From positions 1-8,449 of the forward strand of contig JAFUDD010000249.1 of the NCBI GenBank assembly GCA_017459315.1: a DNA stretch of 8,449 bases, in the 5' to 3' direction. The position numbers and the translations under genes are program-made. Of this stretch, positions 6,240-8,449 are shown one piece after another (the first letter of the stretch is position 1; the number at the start of each line of letters is the position of its first letter). A model generated the notes under the pieces. It worked only from the letters and a program-made list of their open reading frames with translations, did no database searches and was not told the DNA's origin. The DNA is from Clostridia bacterium. Lineage in GTDB: Bacteria > Bacillota_A > Clostridia > Christensenellales > CAG-138.

Positions 6240-8449
6240 TCAGTTAAGCAGATTTCGTTGAGCAGCAATAATAGACAATTGCTGTGACAATCCACATAAA
6301 GAACATAGTTTAGCTCTAAGATCATGATCGCAAGTATTGAAATTTAAAAAATGTCCTACAATAGAATCAACAATTCTAGACGATAGCATTTCTTTGCGGG
6401 AGTCTAAATCCTTCTTCAACTTCCTTATTTCGTCGTAGTTACAAAGATGTAAGCAATTTAGCTTTAGATCCAATAGTATGAGCTTTGAAGAAATAGAGTT
6501 GTCATCTTCAAAGGTCTTTTTTGCTGCAGGTAATAGGTGCTTGCTGTTTAGAGATAAAGCAACTTGATGAATCATTCCTCTCGCCATACCAGATACTAAA
6601 ATATTAATCAAATTATGTGTCGCACGTATCACTTCCCCCTTATTCACTGATTCCTTTGTCTTCGATGCTTTTTCATAGACATAATCAACTAAATCCTGTT
6701 CCAAATCTTTGATCGTATCAATAATGGCTTGGATAGATCGCATGCTCAATTTATGAATTTCATCAATCATTTCCAGCTTTCGTTGACCCTCTATGCCTAT
6801 AGGATAGTTTTGAAGAATTTCTCCCAATACCTCAATAGTTTTCAGAGCCGCAACTACGGAAGCCATATCCTTTTCTTCTTCAGATTCAGAAAGTTCGTCA
6901 TTAATGGTGTTCTCCTCTTTTGTTAAATGGCCATCAATGAACCCCATTTCATCCATCTTTGATAGACGGTTTTGCTTGTTTGTTGAAACATCAGCATCAG
7001 AAGATGCGATCTTCTTTGGTATAAAGGAATTCACAGCATCCTTAATATCAGCAAATACTGGGTTTGCGTTTGTAAAATCAAACTCTTTATAAGTATCAAG
7101 TGTATTATATGCATTTAATAAAACATCATCGATGATATCAGAGTTGTTCGCAAAATGACAGACAAAGACTATAATGTTGCCGTATGTTTCATTATAAAGC
7201 CTATTACTCATGTACTCGATCACATTCTGTACTTCGCTATCCCCCAGATGATATGCGATATATCGGCCACAGAAGAAGTAAAACATATAGGGATACATAA
7301 ATCTATATACATCTCCGTAACCGGGATCGAAATAAAGTATTTTGGCACTTATCATACGTTGTAAAAAATCTTTTGACGAAATCTCCAACATATGATCTTC
7401 TGCGATACAACGTACCGATGTATCAAGTTGTTCGCGGGAAAACCTGATAGTCTTGTCAAGAAGCATATTGAATGCAAGTTTAGACAAAATTCCAATATCA
7501 ATTTCATAGTTACCAGAACTGATATAATTGCTTGAAATTGCGGATAAGTTACTTTGAATCAATGATTCATACAAATAGCTGTACTTACTCCCTGAGAGTG
7601 TTTGTTTCTTTGCATCAATGTTTTGTAAAGCACCAATCAAGAAAATCGGGTATGCAGGGATAAATGCATTTCCGTTGCCTAATAATGTGTTAATGCTCTC
7701 CTCTGCAATTTCTATGCGAGAAACAATTTCATTTTCTAGTAAAGAATAATCGTCCAAGCGATACCATTTTGATATAAGCTCAAATCTCTTCTTATTGCCG
7801 AAAGGTCGAATATCATAGTATACGACATCATCAAGATTACTAATAGTTTGGGACGATATTATTGATGCTAGTTCTATGCTTGAAGACAATATAATGGTGA
7901 TTTTCCCGAAGAAACCGCTTAAATAATCCAATATGGCATTCCTGCGTTCCTTAACGTTCCTTATTTGATCGAAATCATCGACGATAGCAGAACGATTCTC
8001 CCTAGGTAGTTGTCTAAACTCTTCAAGACGATCTTTTGAATACTGATGCACGTATGTATTATCTATTACTTCTTGAATTCTAGAACCATCACCAGATGAG
8101 AAGTCAGATCCTTTGAATAATAGGCAGCAATTATCAGTTGATTCTTCGTTTAAAAACAGGGCTTTTGCTATTGTGGTTTTACCGCTACAGAAAGAACCAA
8201 TTAAAATATTAATAGTATTTTTCTCTAATTCTTCGATCGTATTTTTGCGAATAATAAAACTTCCTTTATGCTCATTCCAATATAAACTCTTACCTAGATC
8301 AGGCCATACAAATAAATCTGATAAGGTTACGTTATCTTTTGCAAAATGATTAATTGCTATTCCAAGGTCATTTGCTTGTTGCAGTATTCCTTCATTAGGA
8401 GTAAAGACTGTCTTTTTTGCAGCTATGTTTTTATGATACTGATTCGAAA
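6240..8449 (-). CDS. STAND-type P-loop NTPase, candidate defence protein (N-terminus outside the window)
   Basis: The frame is open from the right edge (first full codon 8447-8445) to TGA 6242-6240, giving 735 residues without a start. The GTG at 8051 is internal: using it would discard the ATP-binding site. Visible-residue numbering: a linker with VTLSDLFVWPDLG at 40-52; Walker A GSFCSGKT at 84-91 (Lys90); a H-Q-Y-S-K segment near 134; Walker B SAIVDDFD at 153-160; IRPFG then an R-F-E-L-I-S-K-W segment at 213-228; a helical segment with IPAYPIFLIGALQ at 263-275; MYPYMFYFFCGRYI at 384-397; an acidic low-complexity stretch (E-E-N then SESEEEKD) at 511-527; and an all-helical C-terminus at 528-735. 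This order matches STAND-like ATPases that, as I remember them, follow metallophosphoesterase, TIR or similar effector domains in bacterial immune proteins. The STAND ATPase call is firm; the defence role is inferred. AT-rich composition unlike the conjugation genes suggests separate acquisition. Confidence 0.75.
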   Translation of the reverse strand, partial: SNQYHKNIAAKKTVFTPNEGILQQANDLGIAINHFAKDNVTLSDLFVWPDLGKSLYWNEHKGSFIIRKNTIEELEKNTINILIGSFCSGKTTIAKALFLNEESTDNCCLLFKGSDFSSGDGSRIQEVIDNTYVHQYSKDRLEEFRQLPRENRSAIVDDFDQIRNVKERRNAILDYLSGFFGKITIILSSSIELASIISSQTISNLDDVVYYDIRPFGNKKRFELISKWYRLDDYSLLENEIVSRIEIAEESINTLLGNGNAFIPAYPIFLIGALQNIDAKKQTLSGSKYSYLYESLIQSNLSAISSNYISSGNYEIDIGILSKLAFNMLLDKTIRFSREQLDTSVRCIAEDHMLEISSKDFLQRMISAKILYFDPGYGDVYRFMYPYMFYFFCGRYIAYHLGDSEVQNVIEYMSNRLYNETYGNIIVFVCHFANNSDIIDDVLLNAYNTLDTYKEFDFTNANPVFADIKDAVNSFIPKKIASSDADVSTNKQNRLSKMDEMGFIDGHLTKEENTINDELSESEEEKDMASVVAALKTIEVLGEILQNYPIGIEGQRKLEMIDEIHKLSMRSIQAIIDTIKDLEQDLVDYVYEKASKTKESVNKGEVIRATHNLINILVSGMARGMIHQVALSLNSKHLLPAAKKTFEDDNSISSKLILLDLKLNCLHLCNYDEIRKLKKDLDSRKEMLSSRIVDSIVGHFLNFNTCDHDLRAKLCSLCGLSQQLSIIAAQRNLLN

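Noticed and set aside
6240..8051. A complete 603-residue protein starting at GTG 8051
   Set aside because: The frame stays open upstream to the window edge and includes the Walker A motif, so GTG 8051 is an internal valine of a longer gene.

Overview
The window looks like part of an integrative and conjugative element (ICE) of the clostridial Tn1549/CTn2 type, from a gut-type Firmicute (class Clostridia). The evidence is a tight minus-strand run of PrgI-family protein, VirB4 ATPase, membrane-anchored NlpC/P60 peptidase and sortase, each with a strong AGGAGG-type ribosome binding site. The assignment rests on motif recognition and remembered gene order, not on a search. There is no rRNA or tRNA gene, CRISPR array, integrase or relaxase in the window.

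Layout, following transcription from right to left. (a) 8449-6240, minus strand: most of a large P-loop NTPase of STAND type, with its N-terminus beyond the right edge. It is AT-rich and resembles ATPases that sit behind an effector domain in bacterial immune proteins. (b) 6239-5879: an AT-rich spacer with one striking hairpin, probably the terminator of that gene. (c) 5878-5567, plus strand: a small GC-richer gene for an unrecognised three-helix membrane protein. (d) 5566-5432: the divergent intergenic region. (e) 5431-1, minus strand: the conjugation operon. It holds a two-helix PrgI protein starting at TTG, the VirB4 ATPase 3 bases later, a 724-residue membrane-anchored peptidase, and the first 174 residues of a sortase that runs off the left edge.

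The operon genes fit one task. VirB4 drives a Gram-positive type IV secretion channel, PrgI is a membrane component, the NlpC/P60 enzyme opens peptidoglycan locally, and the sortase probably attaches surface proteins. VirB6, coupling protein and relaxase genes are not in the window, and the base composition falls sharply at about 5880. The right-hand part therefore looks like cargo or a junction beside the conjugation genes. The best candidate for something new is the STAND-type protein; its function cannot be settled without the missing N-terminus.
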